Source: Paenibacillus agilis
Lineage (GTDB): Bacteria; Bacillota; Bacilli; Paenibacillales; Paenibacillaceae
Direction of reading: 5' to 3'
Assembly (NCBI RefSeq): GCF_007786455.1
Contig: NZ_VNJK01000001.1
Span: 3,496,673 to 3,560,672, forward strand
DNA length: 64,000 bases
The translations under genes were made by a program, and so were the position numbers. Positions 45,497-54,826 of this stretch are shown here, piece after piece. The stretch's first letter is position 1. Each line of letters starts with the position of its first letter. The notes under the pieces were generated by a model. It was not told the DNA's origin and made no database searches. It saw only the letters and a program-made list of their open reading frames with translations.

Positions 45497-47965
45497 TTAA
45501 TACTTAGCAGCTCCGACCTTTCCATCTTGTTTACACTTACCCAAAAACACCCGCTGCAGCTCTTTCGCAGGCAATGGACGGCTGAAATAATAGCCTTGAA
45601 TATCATCACAGCCGCTCTCCTTTAGAAAAGCAAGCTGTTCTGCTGTCTCTACACCTTCTGCGATGACGTTCATTTTCAGATGATGGGCCATCGAAATAAT
45701 CGTCGCCACAATCGCTTTATCACTCTCACTATTCGTTAAATCTCGTATGAAAGATTGATCGATTTTTAGCTTGCCGATCGGGAACATCTTCAAGTAGTTC
45801 AATGAACTATATCCTGTGCCGAAGTCATCCATACTTATGCGAACTCCAAGTTCTTTAAGCTCCTGCAATGTGGACGTAGATCGGCAAATATCCATCATCA
45901 TGCTTTCTGTAATTTCCAGCTCTAAATACTTCGCTTCCAAGCCAACTTCCAGCAAGATCTGCTCTACCTTTTGAGCGAGATTGTTTTGATGAAACTGCTG
46001 CGTAGATAAGTTAACAGATACGGGAATATACAGTTCCCACTCCTGCTGCCATTTCCGCATTTGTAGACATGCTTGACGCATAACCCATTCGCTAATTTCA
46101 ACAATAAGACCCGATTCCTCAGCAATAGGGATAAAAATAGATGGTGAAATAATACCTCTAATCGGATGATTCCAGCGAAGCAATGCTTCGATACCAATCA
46201 ATGAACTATTATGTGCATGAATTTGGGGCTGATAATAAATGATTAATTCATTGCGCTGTATTGCTTTGCGCAGATCTGCCTCCAATTCAATTCGCTCCAG
46301 CAAGTGAGCATCTAAGTGATCGGAATAATATTGGTAGCCGTTCTTGCCATTTTTCTTCACTTCGTACATGGCCGTATCCGCATTCTTCATCAATTCTGCA
46401 GACTCTGTTCCGTGTTCTGGGTAGATAGCTATTCCAATAGAAGCGCTTATATAAAAATCATTATCCTTCAAATGATACGGAAGTTGGGCTTCCTTCAGCA
46501 TGCGGCTTGCAATCTCCGATGAGATAGGTTCAATTTCTGCTTTACTGCCGAAGCACACCACCGTGAACTCGTCCCCCCCCATCCTAGCAATCGTTGCCTC
46601 ATACCCACTAATTGCTTCATGCAGACGATTCGTGACCATTTGGAGCAGACGATCCCCATAAGCATGGCCTAAAGAATCATTAATCATTTTAAACCTATCA
46701 ATGTCCATTACCATCACAGAGAAAGTGTGCTCGGAACTTTTGTACTTTTCAATCGCTTGTACGACCACCTGATCAAATTTCCGGCGATTCGGCAGACCAG
46801 TCAGTTCATCATGGAACGCCATATGACGAATTTTCTGTTCTGCTTTCTTCTCTCTCGTAATATCTTTGGCAATCACATAATGTCCTACAATCTTACCTTC
46901 AACATGAACAGGCACATTAATGACACTCAAATGAACAAGGCTACCATTTTGGTGCGTGATAGCTGTCTCATAACTAATCGTTTTGCCTCGGAACGAACGC
47001 AAAAACAGTCGTTTCGTACGTTTTCGCTCTTCTTCTACAATAATAGGAGCAATATCTATAATCGAACGATTATGAAAATAGTCTCCATCTATACCTGTAA
47101 TTGTGATAGCAGCAGGATTAAAGCCAATAATTCGACCACTAAGACTAACAGAGAGTATGCCATCACGATTATTCTCATACAGAGACCGATACCATTTCTC
47201 ATTTTTCTTAATGTGTGAATCCTTTCGAGACAGCCGCTTATCCACAAAAATGCCAATTAAGGACAGCCCTAATGTCAACATCGTTCCAGCCGTAATGACA
47301 TAACCGAGCAATCGTTGATCGAGTGACATCCCTGCGACCGTTACCTTTTCATCGACCATATGGAATTGCGCCGCTTCCATCCCCGTATAGTGCATACCTA
47401 CAATAGCCGCGCCCATAATGACCCCACTGGCGAGCTTTTTACTTACAGCATACTTTTCATTTTCTTTACGAAAATAAAAAGCTAACCATAACGCGGCAAT
47501 AGAAGCCACAATTGCAATTAATATCGATATCGAGAACATAATAGGTTCATAGGTTATATCAATGAGCATCGCTTCCATACCAACATAATGCATCGCAGAT
47601 ATGCCAGTCGCCAACAATGAAGATCCTACTAATAGTTGTTGGAGCTTAAGCTGCTTGCGTCCTACCACATACAGCGCAACAAACGAAGCCGCGATTGCAA
47701 TAATAACAGAAAGAATGACAATGAATAAATCATAGGAAACTGGCACCGGAAGTGAAAAAGCCAACATGCCGACAAAATGCATCGACCATATCCCCATCCC
47801 CATAGAAGCAGCACCAAGTATGAGCCATCTTGTACGATTTTTCCCACTTGTCATTGCGACACGACCAGCTAAATCCAATGTAGTATAGGAAGCAGCAACC
47901 GCTATTATCAATGATAAAATGACAAGCATCGTGTCATAGGTACCGTGCATATGATGATGTTCCAT
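45497..47965 (-). CDS. MHYT-PAS-GGDEF-EAL cyclic-di-GMP signalling protein
   Basis: A 822-residue membrane protein. Seven membrane helices contain three MHYT motifs (MHFVGM, MHYVGM, MHYTGM), proposed to bind metal and sense a gas or redox signal. A PAS domain (about 258-380) follows, then GGDEF (intact MGGDEF; no RxxD inhibitory site at the usual position) and EAL (IGIEALLRW with DDFGTGYSS intact). Both synthesis and breakdown of c-di-GMP look possible. AGAGGGG is 5 nt before the ATG. Single-gene unit. Confidence 0.93.
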   Translation of the reverse strand: MEHHHMHGTYDTMLVILSLIIAVAASYTTLDLAGRVAMTSGKNRTRWLILGAASMGMGIWSMHFVGMLAFSLPVPVSYDLFIVILSVIIAIAASFVALYVVGRKQLKLQQLLVGSSLLATGISAMHYVGMEAMLIDITYEPIMFSISILIAIVASIAALWLAFYFRKENEKYAVSKKLASGVIMGAAIVGMHYTGMEAAQFHMVDEKVTVAGMSLDQRLLGYVITAGTMLTLGLSLIGIFVDKRLSRKDSHIKKNEKWYRSLYENNRDGILSVSLSGRIIGFNPAAITITGIDGDYFHNRSIIDIAPIIVEEERKRTKRLFLRSFRGKTISYETAITHQNGSLVHLSVINVPVHVEGKIVGHYVIAKDITREKKAEQKIRHMAFHDELTGLPNRRKFDQVVVQAIEKYKSSEHTFSVMVMDIDRFKMINDSLGHAYGDRLLQMVTNRLHEAISGYEATIARMGGDEFTVVCFGSKAEIEPISSEIASRMLKEAQLPYHLKDNDFYISASIGIAIYPEHGTESAELMKNADTAMYEVKKNGKNGYQYYSDHLDAHLLERIELEADLRKAIQRNELIIYYQPQIHAHNSSLIGIEALLRWNHPIRGIISPSIFIPIAEESGLIVEISEWVMRQACLQMRKWQQEWELYIPVSVNLSTQQFHQNNLAQKVEQILLEVGLEAKYLELEITESMMMDICRSTSTLQELKELGVRISMDDFGTGYSSLNYLKMFPIGKLKIDQSFIRDLTNSESDKAIVATIISMAHHLKMNVIAEGVETAEQLAFLKESGCDDIQGYYFSRPLPAKELQRVFLGKCKQDGKVGAAKY

Positions 47966-48294
47966 CCATTCCCCTCTTCTCTATCAAGTGTACAGGTATG
48001 TATACAATTTCATAAGAACATGTATTCATGTTAATTTTACCGTTACTCACCTTCCAACTATTTTCATGCTACGAACTAGAATAGCATCACCTTTTATTCT
48101 CGCATATTTTCGACAAAATGAGTAACCCTTTTTGTACAATTGACAGAAAAAAACAGAATCTAAAGACCTATATGAAATAGGAAAATATTCATATTCCCAA
48201 AATGAAACAAATACTTTATTACTACAACACTTTACTACGATGCAGAACATGAGCAGCAATTCTATCATCAAATATAAATAAACCTAATTACTCA
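47966..48294. other. AT-rich intergenic stretch without recognised gene
   Basis: This gap between the divergent c-di-GMP and MBL genes contains no frame with a ribosome site. It ends at the promoter below. A 74-codon frame on the minus strand has no start signal and low-quality composition. Confidence 0.6.
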
Positions 48295-48323
48295 TTGACT
48301 TTTATCATAATTTATGTTATAAT
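48295..48323 (+). promoter_or_regulatory. Strong sigma-A promoter of the MBL hydrolase gene
   Basis: TTGACT (48295-48300), 17 nt, TATAAT (48318-48323), in an A/T-rich setting; leader of about 75 nt. Confidence 0.82.
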
Positions 48324-48406
48324 TAAAATTTTATTTTACAATATAAATACCTTTTGTGTATAATATCATCTTGTATAGAGCAACTATTGAAAGGGGATAT
48401 GATAAC

Positions 48407-49171
48407 ATGAAGGTAGCAAAGAACGTTGAAATCGAAATGCTCACTCTCTCCGCTTCTATGATGGGTAAAGTCGAAACCATCTACCCGACATTACTGTGGG
48501 ACGAAAAGGATTTGTTGCTCGTGGATACAGGATATCCTGGGCAATTACCATTGCTTGAAGAGGCTTTTTGTAAATTAGGAAAGTCTACTAAGGAGATTAC
48601 AAGCATTATTATGACCCACCAAGACTTGGATCATATCGGCAGTTTGCCGGATATAATCAAGGAATCCGAACAGAACATAGAAGTGTTATCCAGCCCCTTC
48701 GAGCAACCTTACATACAGGGAGATAAACCGTTATTAAAACTTACACCCGAAGCGATTAAACAGGCCCAAGCCTCACTTCCTCCACAGTTGCCTGAGCAAT
48801 GGCGATCCGCCTTTATCTTCATGCTTAAAAACCCTCCACGTGCACAGGTTCACCGAACATTGCAAGACGGTGAACAACTACCTTGTTGTGGAGGAATTAC
48901 GGTTATACCTACACCAGGACACACACCAGGACATATCAGCTTATATCATCAACCTAGCAAAACACTTATCGCAGGTGACGCAATGGTCGTAACTGAGGGA
49001 CAATTATTCGGTCCAGATGAGATGCATACGCTGGATTTACGTACAGCCTATAACTCCCTACACCAACTTACACAATATGATATCGATACCGTCATATGCT
49101 ATCACGGCGGCATGTATACAGGAGCTGCTAACCGACGCATTGCAGAACTTGCCCGTGAGATGCCCCTTTAA
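48407..49171 (+). CDS. MBL-fold metallo-hydrolase
   Basis: A 254-residue cytoplasmic enzyme. Metal ligands are in THQDLDHIGSLP (HxxxDH), TPGHTPGHISLY, IAGDAMVV and CYHGGMY. It belongs to the broad glyoxalase II/lactonase-like branch; the substrate cannot be told. The ATG at 48407 has AAAGGGG 10 nt upstream. Own promoter and terminator. Confidence 0.9.
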   Translation: MKVAKNVEIEMLTLSASMMGKVETIYPTLLWDEKDLLLVDTGYPGQLPLLEEAFCKLGKSTKEITSIIMTHQDLDHIGSLPDIIKESEQNIEVLSSPFEQPYIQGDKPLLKLTPEAIKQAQASLPPQLPEQWRSAFIFMLKNPPRAQVHRTLQDGEQLPCCGGITVIPTPGHTPGHISLYHQPSKTLIAGDAMVVTEGQLFGPDEMHTLDLRTAYNSLHQLTQYDIDTVICYHGGMYTGAANRRIAELAREMPL

Positions 49172-49231
49172 GCTCCCTTCACATAACTAGTCATCATTTC
49201 ATTAATATGAGCAGTATTTTGCTAAAATCAA

Positions 49232-49280
49232 AATCGCCCGATAGCTGGTATGCAAACCAACTATCGGGCAATTTCATTTC
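49232..49280. terminator. Terminator after the MBL hydrolase gene
   Basis: GCCCGATAG/CTATCGGGC with an inner TGGT/ACCA stem. T-rich sequence follows in both directions. Confidence 0.8.
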
Positions 49281-49310
49281 ACATTTTGCTCTTACATCGT
49301 CCTTATAACA

Positions 49311-49433
49311 CTACACATGCCGCTTCAGCTCTTGAAAGAACTTTTCGTATACAGCGACAATATCGTTCATAAGCAGCAATGAATCTCTAACAGACTCCAC
49401 TTCTAGGAAATGTGAGCCTCCAGTTAGACTTGT
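49311..49433 (-). pseudogene. Possible C-terminal remnant of a lost gene
   Basis: A 40-codon stretch with protein-like composition (LTGGSHFLEVESVRDSLL, then VYEKFFQELKRHV) ends in TAG. It has no start signal and is closed upstream by TGA. It lies between two terminators, as if a gene body had been deleted. I do not recognise the family. The rest of the 362-bp gap holds only the two terminators. Confidence 0.3.
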
Positions 49434-49452
49434 TCAGCTGCTTTCTCCCCAT

Positions 49453-49512
49453 ATAACAAAGCCCTGTGAGGGGCAAGAAATGACGGTATACCCATCACCC
49501 CCGCCTCACAGG
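49453..49512 (-). terminator. Terminator of the serine hydrolase gene
   Basis: CCCTGTGAGG and CCCTCACAGGG form a stem with a large loop, followed by CTTTGTTATAT on the minus strand. Confidence 0.65.
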
Positions 49513-49533
49513 GTATTAGATAATAACTATTTA

Positions 49534-50973
49534 CTATCGTTCACTTAATAGCTTCTCTATCATTCGTACCCCTTCTTCATGTGAAGGGTCTAATTCAACA
49601 GAGCGCTTATAATGCTCTAATGCAAGCTGCTTATTCCCTCGCATCAAGAGCATTTCTCCCATGCTGTCATGCAAGTTAGAAGAAGCCGGATACTGAGCAA
49701 GCGAGATGCTCAACATATCGATCGCATCATTCAACCGCCCTGCTTCCATAAGTTCATACGCTACATAGTTGAATTCACCTTCGATGAGCAAATACGGCTC
49801 CAGCCCTTCCGATTGGATCGCGTGATAGCTTTCCCATGCCTTAGCTATCCCATCGTTGATGATTGTCTTAGCCATGAAGCGAGCCAAGGACTGCTTCGTA
49901 TATGGAACTTCTTCCCCTAGCAGCACGTCCATAATACTTGTGCACATAATTTGCGTGCCAATATAATCCGAATTTATCATAAGAACAACTGCTGCGCCAA
50001 GATCAGGCATAACAATGAAGTTGCTTCTAAACCCTGTATCCAGACCGCTATGGGTAAACACGCGATGACCTTTATACTCGCCAAAATACCAGCCTAGGCA
50101 CATTTCATTGAATATTCCACCCATGCCTGTTGTCACATGACTCTGCCACATCGTAGGATAGCTTGCCGCTTCCAAAATACGAGCTCCATTCAAATTACCA
50201 TTATGCAAATGAGCCAATGCATATCGACACATCTCTATTGGATTAGAGATGAGGGTAGAGCTTGGACCATGTGAACGGTTGTAAGGGAATATATCACTAA
50301 CTTTGGATGTATATCCTTCATCAATACCTAGAACATGCGGCGTAACAAGCATCTCTTCCGATACAGATGATTTTAAAAAGTGGCTGTCATCCATGCCGAG
50401 AACATCAAGGATATGATCCTTCATATACTGCTCGAAAGACTTGCCCGATACTTTATGAATAACATCGCCTAATACTTCATACGCCATATTGCTGTAAGCA
50501 TACTTGGTACCAGGTTCCCACATCAATGAGCGATCGCCGACGCTCTTTACATACCGTTCTAGCGCTTCTTCATCAAACTGAGGCTTATCCCAGTTAAACT
50601 CATCTTCATCTGGTATACCTGATACATGACTTAACATTTGCCTAATCGTAATGCGGTCATACCGGTCGTCTTGAACCTGGAAATAAGGAATATACTCTAT
50701 AACAGCAGCGTCCAAGTCTAGCTTTCCTTGCTCTACTAATTGCATAATGCCAGTCGATACAAACGTTTTCGAAACCGAGGCCATATGGAATAAAGAGCGC
50801 TCATTCACAGGCTCCTTCGTATCCACATTTTTAACACCAAAGCCCTTGGTATAAATGGTTTCCTTGTTATATACCACGCCTATCGCTAAACCTGGCACCG
50901 ATTCTTTTACGACAAAATCATTAATAATAAGATCTAGGTTGTTTATCACGCTCTGCTTATGTTTGTTACTCAT
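49534..50973 (-). CDS. Serine hydrolase (class C beta-lactamase fold) with TPR tail
   Basis: A 479-residue protein with no signal peptide. The penicillin-binding/beta-lactamase-type SxxK is S66-V-S-K69 (MASVSKTF), and YSN in KYAYSNMAYEVLG is the second motif; HSG appears in FTHSGLDTGF. The C-terminal 80 residues carry a TPR (LALEHYKRSVELDPSHEEG). Such esterase/peptidase-like proteins are common in soil Bacillota, often with unknown substrates. ATG 50973 is 6-7 nt from GGGGTG. The cupin gene is 26 nt upstream, probably in the same operon. Confidence 0.88.
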   Translation of the reverse strand: MSNKHKQSVINNLDLIINDFVVKESVPGLAIGVVYNKETIYTKGFGVKNVDTKEPVNERSLFHMASVSKTFVSTGIMQLVEQGKLDLDAAVIEYIPYFQVQDDRYDRITIRQMLSHVSGIPDEDEFNWDKPQFDEEALERYVKSVGDRSLMWEPGTKYAYSNMAYEVLGDVIHKVSGKSFEQYMKDHILDVLGMDDSHFLKSSVSEEMLVTPHVLGIDEGYTSKVSDIFPYNRSHGPSSTLISNPIEMCRYALAHLHNGNLNGARILEAASYPTMWQSHVTTGMGGIFNEMCLGWYFGEYKGHRVFTHSGLDTGFRSNFIVMPDLGAAVVLMINSDYIGTQIMCTSIMDVLLGEEVPYTKQSLARFMAKTIINDGIAKAWESYHAIQSEGLEPYLLIEGEFNYVAYELMEAGRLNDAIDMLSISLAQYPASSNLHDSMGEMLLMRGNKQLALEHYKRSVELDPSHEEGVRMIEKLLSER

Positions 50974-50999
50974 ATATAACACCCCACGAATTCATAGAA

Positions 51000-51356
51000 T
51001 TAGTGTGCTGACTCGTCTATGAATACGGTGTCTCCGTCCAAGTGTTCAAAACATAGATTCACGGTTCGCTGTAAAGCACGAGTCCGATGGACAACTCCCT
51101 TAGGAATCGTAATCACATCATGTGGCTTCAAAGCAATGGTTGGCCTATCCTGAAAATCAATGAATAACTCACCTTCAAGTACGATGAACATTTCATCACA
51201 TGTCTCATGATAGTGCCATCGGTATTCTCCCGTGATGACAGCGATTCGAAGACAGCTTTCATTGACTTTGTTCAACACGAAGTTCGTATACGTATCTTGG
51301 ATACTGCTGCTAATCTGATCCAAGTTCATTACTTCTAGCTGTTCATACTTGCACAT
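51000..51356 (-). CDS. Small cupin-domain protein
   Basis: A 118-residue single cupin. Motif 1 is WHYHETCDEMFIVLEGE (HxH...E) and motif 2 PKGVVHRT, giving the metal ligands. It is likely a sugar or small-molecule binding or isomerase-type protein; no substrate is visible. First gene of a two-gene unit with the serine hydrolase. Confidence 0.88.
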   Translation of the reverse strand: MCKYEQLEVMNLDQISSSIQDTYTNFVLNKVNESCLRIAVITGEYRWHYHETCDEMFIVLEGELFIDFQDRPTIALKPHDVITIPKGVVHRTRALQRTVNLCFEHLDGDTVFIDESAH

Positions 51357-51523
51357 TGGTCGTTACCTCCTCTTAGTTGCACATGTCGCGTGCCTCCTTT
51401 TATCAAGAAATCACCATATTTTCGAGTCACTTTTTCTAATCGCGGGGTTTATTTGGGAAAATTTAACCACATTAATGATACCATATTATCCCTTATAAAA
51501 ACACATTTTTCATATACATTTAT

Positions 51524-51552
51524 ATAAAAAAGCCATACGCATAGCGTATGGC
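51524..51552 (-). terminator. Terminator of the M3 peptidase gene
   Basis: GCCATACGC-TAT-GCGTATGGC followed by TTTTTTATAT on the minus strand. Confidence 0.9.
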
Positions 51553-51593
51553 TTCGTTACTATTATTCCATAAGTATGGAACGCTCACTAATT

Positions 51594-53288
51594 TTACAAT
51601 ACCGTGTCATCAATTCCATTCAAATAGCTTTCAATGTTACCAATTACAGACTCCACACAGCCATCTTCAAATGGAGACAACAATCCTGCCACTTTCACCA
51701 AGCCCGTGAAAGACTTGCTTCCACCTTCTTTACATAGGCTTAAGTAGTCAGCCCAAGCTGCCTTCCGATCCTCGTTCGCACGCTTCCAGAATTGGAATGC
51801 ACAAATTTGAGCTAATGTATAATCGATATAATAGAATGGAGCCGTGAAAATATGACTCTGTCTATGCCAGAAGCCACCTTGCTCTAAGTAATCATTGCCT
51901 GCATAATTTCGATGCGGCAAATACTTCTTCTCCAGATCACGCCACGCTTGCTTACGCTCAGCAGGCGTTGCTTCTGGATTACCGTATACAAAGTGCTGGT
52001 ATGCATCAACCGCTACGCCATACGGAATGAAGCTCAATGAGGAAGCAAGATGATTGAATTTATACTTATCTGCATCTTCCTCAAAGAAATTTTCCATCCA
52101 AGGCCATGCAAAGAACTCCATGCTCATTGAGTGAATCTCAGCAGATTCCATCGTTGGCCACAAGTATTCAGGCACTTCAAAATGTCGGCTTTCATACACT
52201 TGGAAGGCATGGCCAACCTCATGCGTAAGGACATCGATATCATCCGATGTACCATTAAAGTTGGAGAAAATAAATGGAGCCTTGTAATCGTTAAAGTACG
52301 TACAATAGCCACCACTTTGTTTGCCTTTTTTACTTACAAGATCCATGAGGCCATGTTCTTGCATAAATGTGAAAAACTCATGCGTTTCAGGTGAAAGCTC
52401 CTCATACATTTTCGCGCCATTGTTCTCGATCCAGTCTGGATTACCTTTCGGTGTTGCATTACCAGACTTAAAGGTGAAGTTTTCATCATAGTAGTTCAGT
52501 TGCTCTACGCCAATCCGGTTACGTTGACGCTCCTTAAGCTTCGAAGCCACGGGAACGATCCCATCTACAACCTGCTGTCTGAATTTCGCAACCATATCCG
52601 CGTTGTAGTCAGTACGGCTCATGCGCGCATAGCCTAGCTCGACGAAATTCTCAAAACCAAGCTTCTTCGCGATTTTCGTACGTACTTTGACTAGATCATC
52701 ATAAATACGATCAAGCGCAGCTTCATTGTCCGCCATAAATTGATATCTTGCTTCAGCAGCACGTTTTCTAAGCTCACGATCTGTAGACATCTCAAACGGA
52801 ACGAGCTGTGCCAACGTGCGCTCTTCACCCTCAAATGGTATTTTCGCGGATGCGATAAGTTGATCGTACTCCGTAGACAACTTATTTTCTAATTGAAGAT
52901 CTTCGATAATTTCTGGACTGAACGTCTTCACTGACAACTCAGCTAATTGAAATAGCTGACTGCCCCATTTCTGTTCCAACTCTACACGGAATTTGGACTG
53001 TACAAGCGCCTTGTAGTACTCACTGATGTATTCTTCAAAAATAGGCATCGCCTCATCAACAAAGTCCTGCTCTGCCTTATAGAACTCATCTGTTGTATCA
53101 ATGGAATGACGTACGACAGCCAATTGACCAAGAGTACCAATTTCATTGCGTATTTTGTTAATATCTGTAATTACTTGTTCTTGCTCTTCAAGACTATTTG
53201 CGGCATGAAAAGCACTAATCAACTGTTTAAATTGTTCTCCTACAGCTTGCATATCCGGTCGCTCATAGCGAAACTCAGCGAATTTCAT
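51594..53288 (-). CDS. M3-family oligoendopeptidase (PepF-like)
   Basis: A 564-residue cytoplasmic zinc peptidase for oligopeptides. HEXXH is in VLTHEVGHAFQVYES, with the third ligand Glu in MESAEIHSMSMEF. The length fits the M3 clade of oligoendopeptidase F relatives. The ATG at 53288 is 8 nt from GGGAGG, against 2 nt for the ATG at 53294. Single-gene unit with terminator. Confidence 0.93.
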   Translation of the reverse strand: MKFAEFRYERPDMQAVGEQFKQLISAFHAANSLEEQEQVITDINKIRNEIGTLGQLAVVRHSIDTTDEFYKAEQDFVDEAMPIFEEYISEYYKALVQSKFRVELEQKWGSQLFQLAELSVKTFSPEIIEDLQLENKLSTEYDQLIASAKIPFEGEERTLAQLVPFEMSTDRELRKRAAEARYQFMADNEAALDRIYDDLVKVRTKIAKKLGFENFVELGYARMSRTDYNADMVAKFRQQVVDGIVPVASKLKERQRNRIGVEQLNYYDENFTFKSGNATPKGNPDWIENNGAKMYEELSPETHEFFTFMQEHGLMDLVSKKGKQSGGYCTYFNDYKAPFIFSNFNGTSDDIDVLTHEVGHAFQVYESRHFEVPEYLWPTMESAEIHSMSMEFFAWPWMENFFEEDADKYKFNHLASSLSFIPYGVAVDAYQHFVYGNPEATPAERKQAWRDLEKKYLPHRNYAGNDYLEQGGFWHRQSHIFTAPFYYIDYTLAQICAFQFWKRANEDRKAAWADYLSLCKEGGSKSFTGLVKVAGLLSPFEDGCVESVIGNIESYLNGIDDTVL

Positions 53289-53400
53289 AGACATAGCCTC
53301 CCCTTTTACAATCCTCTCAACTATTATACTAAACGATTGCTATTCTATTCCAATACTAATTTGAATGTAGGTCGAAAAAAACACCTTTATTTATGTAAAG

Positions 53401-53435
53401 ATATAAAAAAATAGAGCAGGCCAGCTGCTCTATTT
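53401..53435 (-). terminator. Terminator of the VOC gene
   Basis: AAATAGAGCAG/CTGCTCTATTT with a 5-nt loop, followed by TTTTATA on the minus strand. Confidence 0.88.
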
Positions 53436-53468
53436 ACTTCCAATCCCTATGTGATTACGCCGTCATCT

Positions 53469-53828
53469 TTAGCTTTTATTCGTATATTGTATAAGTCCGA
53501 AACTTATACCCGTAGGATCAACGAGATATGCGAGATAGAAATCATCAAACTCCATTTTGTCGCGGAGAACTTTCGCGCCCTGTTCCACAGACCGAGTAAT
53601 GGCAGTATCGATACAATCCACTTCAATGGTTACCCGAGTGCCATGTGGATAATCAGCAGGCCCTTCAACGATGCCGCCATCTATACCTGTATTATTGTCC
53701 ACACCTGTAGCGACTGAATGATAGCCCCAATCTTGAGCTGCTACTTTCCAACCGAACACACTTGAATAAAACGCTGCTGCTTGTTCTGGATGCTGACTAT
53801 TTAGCTCGAATAATACAACACGTCCCAT
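53469..53828 (-). CDS. VOC-superfamily (glyoxalase/bleomycin-resistance) protein
   Basis: A 119-residue protein with paired beta-alpha-beta units: RVVLFELNSQHPEQAAAFYSSVFGW and a C-terminal YLVDPTGISFGLIQ. The role could be lyase, dioxygenase-like or antibiotic binding; none can be chosen. The ATG at 53828 has GGGGGT 7 nt upstream; the longer frame has no site. Confidence 0.82.
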   Translation of the reverse strand: MGRVVLFELNSQHPEQAAAFYSSVFGWKVAAQDWGYHSVATGVDNNTGIDGGIVEGPADYPHGTRVTIEVDCIDTAITRSVEQGAKVLRDKMEFDDFYLAYLVDPTGISFGLIQYTNKS

Positions 53829-53902
53829 ATCATCGACCCCCAGCATATTTTTACAAAATTGTACTCTATTCAATTCTACACCATGAACTATGAACATTGC
53901 TT

Positions 53903-54361
53903 TTACAGTATCTTCTCAAAACAAAGACTGCCTTCACTATCTGCGTATTGACCGAATCGTTCAATTTCATAGAAACCGTACTTTTTGTAAAAATGAATAG
54001 ATTCCGGCTGTTTGTCTCCCGTCTCCAAGCGAATCGTTGTATAATTTTGCTCTTTAGCCAGAATCTCCAGCTTCACAAGCATTTGTGCAGCGACTCCTTT
54101 CTTACGATAGGCCGCATCTACGAAAAACCGTTTAAGCTCCGTCATTTCTTCATTTAACGGTCGAATGGCTCCGCAACCAACAGGAGTTTCACCGTCATAA
54201 GCCAACACAAATTGAACTTCATCAATATCCGGGTCATTAAAGTCCATTCCAAAAATATCTTCAGGACGATACCGCTGCAGTAAGTCTTCATCCAGTTTAG
54301 CAACAGTAGGCTGTACATCTGGGTGATGCGGTGTAACATACTCCAATCGAATTGTGCTCAT
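53903..54361 (-). CDS. GNAT N-acetyltransferase
   Basis: A 152-residue GNAT. LKRFFVDAAYRKKGVAAQMLVKLE holds the acetyl-CoA loop (YRKKGVA), and FYKKYGFYEIERFG closes the fold. FVLAYDGETPVGCGAIRP is the beta2-beta3 region. Substrate unknown. GGAGAGG is 6 nt before the ATG at 54361. Confidence 0.9.
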   Translation of the reverse strand: MSTIRLEYVTPHHPDVQPTVAKLDEDLLQRYRPEDIFGMDFNDPDIDEVQFVLAYDGETPVGCGAIRPLNEEMTELKRFFVDAAYRKKGVAAQMLVKLEILAKEQNYTTIRLETGDKQPESIHFYKKYGFYEIERFGQYADSEGSLCFEKIL

Positions 54362-54481
54362 AGGTATCCTCTCCATATTTACATTCTCCCTTGATTGACG
54401 AATCCTTTGTTTTTATCTGAACCATTCATATCATTTTTGCTCGTAAATCTGCCTGACTACCTATGTATCTATATAAATCAA

Positions 54482-54825
54482 TTACACATAGAGTTTACCC
54501 ATACAAATTTCATCCACGTAAGTTCCACGAATAAGCAATGCATTCTTCTTACGCCCTTCCACTTCAAAACCAGCTTTTTTATACAATGCAAGCCCACGCT
54601 CGTTGTTAGCCATTACCGTCAGCTCCAGCCTCGTCAGAGGAGAATTCGCTCTCCATTGCTCCATAGATTGAAATAATCTAGTGCCAAGACCTTGGCCGGT
54701 AAAGCGCTGTCGTATGCCAATAACGATATAGCCTGCATGATGTGTCCGCCGAAAATTGCCCCCGTATGGTGTAGATCTAGAAGCTTCTCCACATCGCTTG
54801 CTACGACTTCTCTTATGTTGATCAT
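54482..54825 (-). pseudogene. GNAT acetyltransferase, internal deletion and frameshift
   Basis: The N-terminal part (MINIREVVASDVEKLLDLHH) and the C-terminal part (AGYIVIGIRQRFTGQGLG through RLELTVMANNERGLALYKKAGF to YVDEICMGKLYV) are both typical of RimJ/RimL-type GNATs but lie in different frames. They meet near 54760, and about 50 residues of the central sheet are missing. Translation from the good ribosome site (GAGGTGAATTGAG before ATG 54825) would give a meaningless 63-residue product. It directly follows the methyltransferase stop and was probably the last gene of that operon. Confidence 0.8.
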
Positions 54826-54826
54826 C

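Noticed and set aside
48047-48271. Minus-strand frame of 74 codons in the gap before the MBL gene
   Set aside because: No ribosome site, AT-rich, unusual composition and no recognisable motif.
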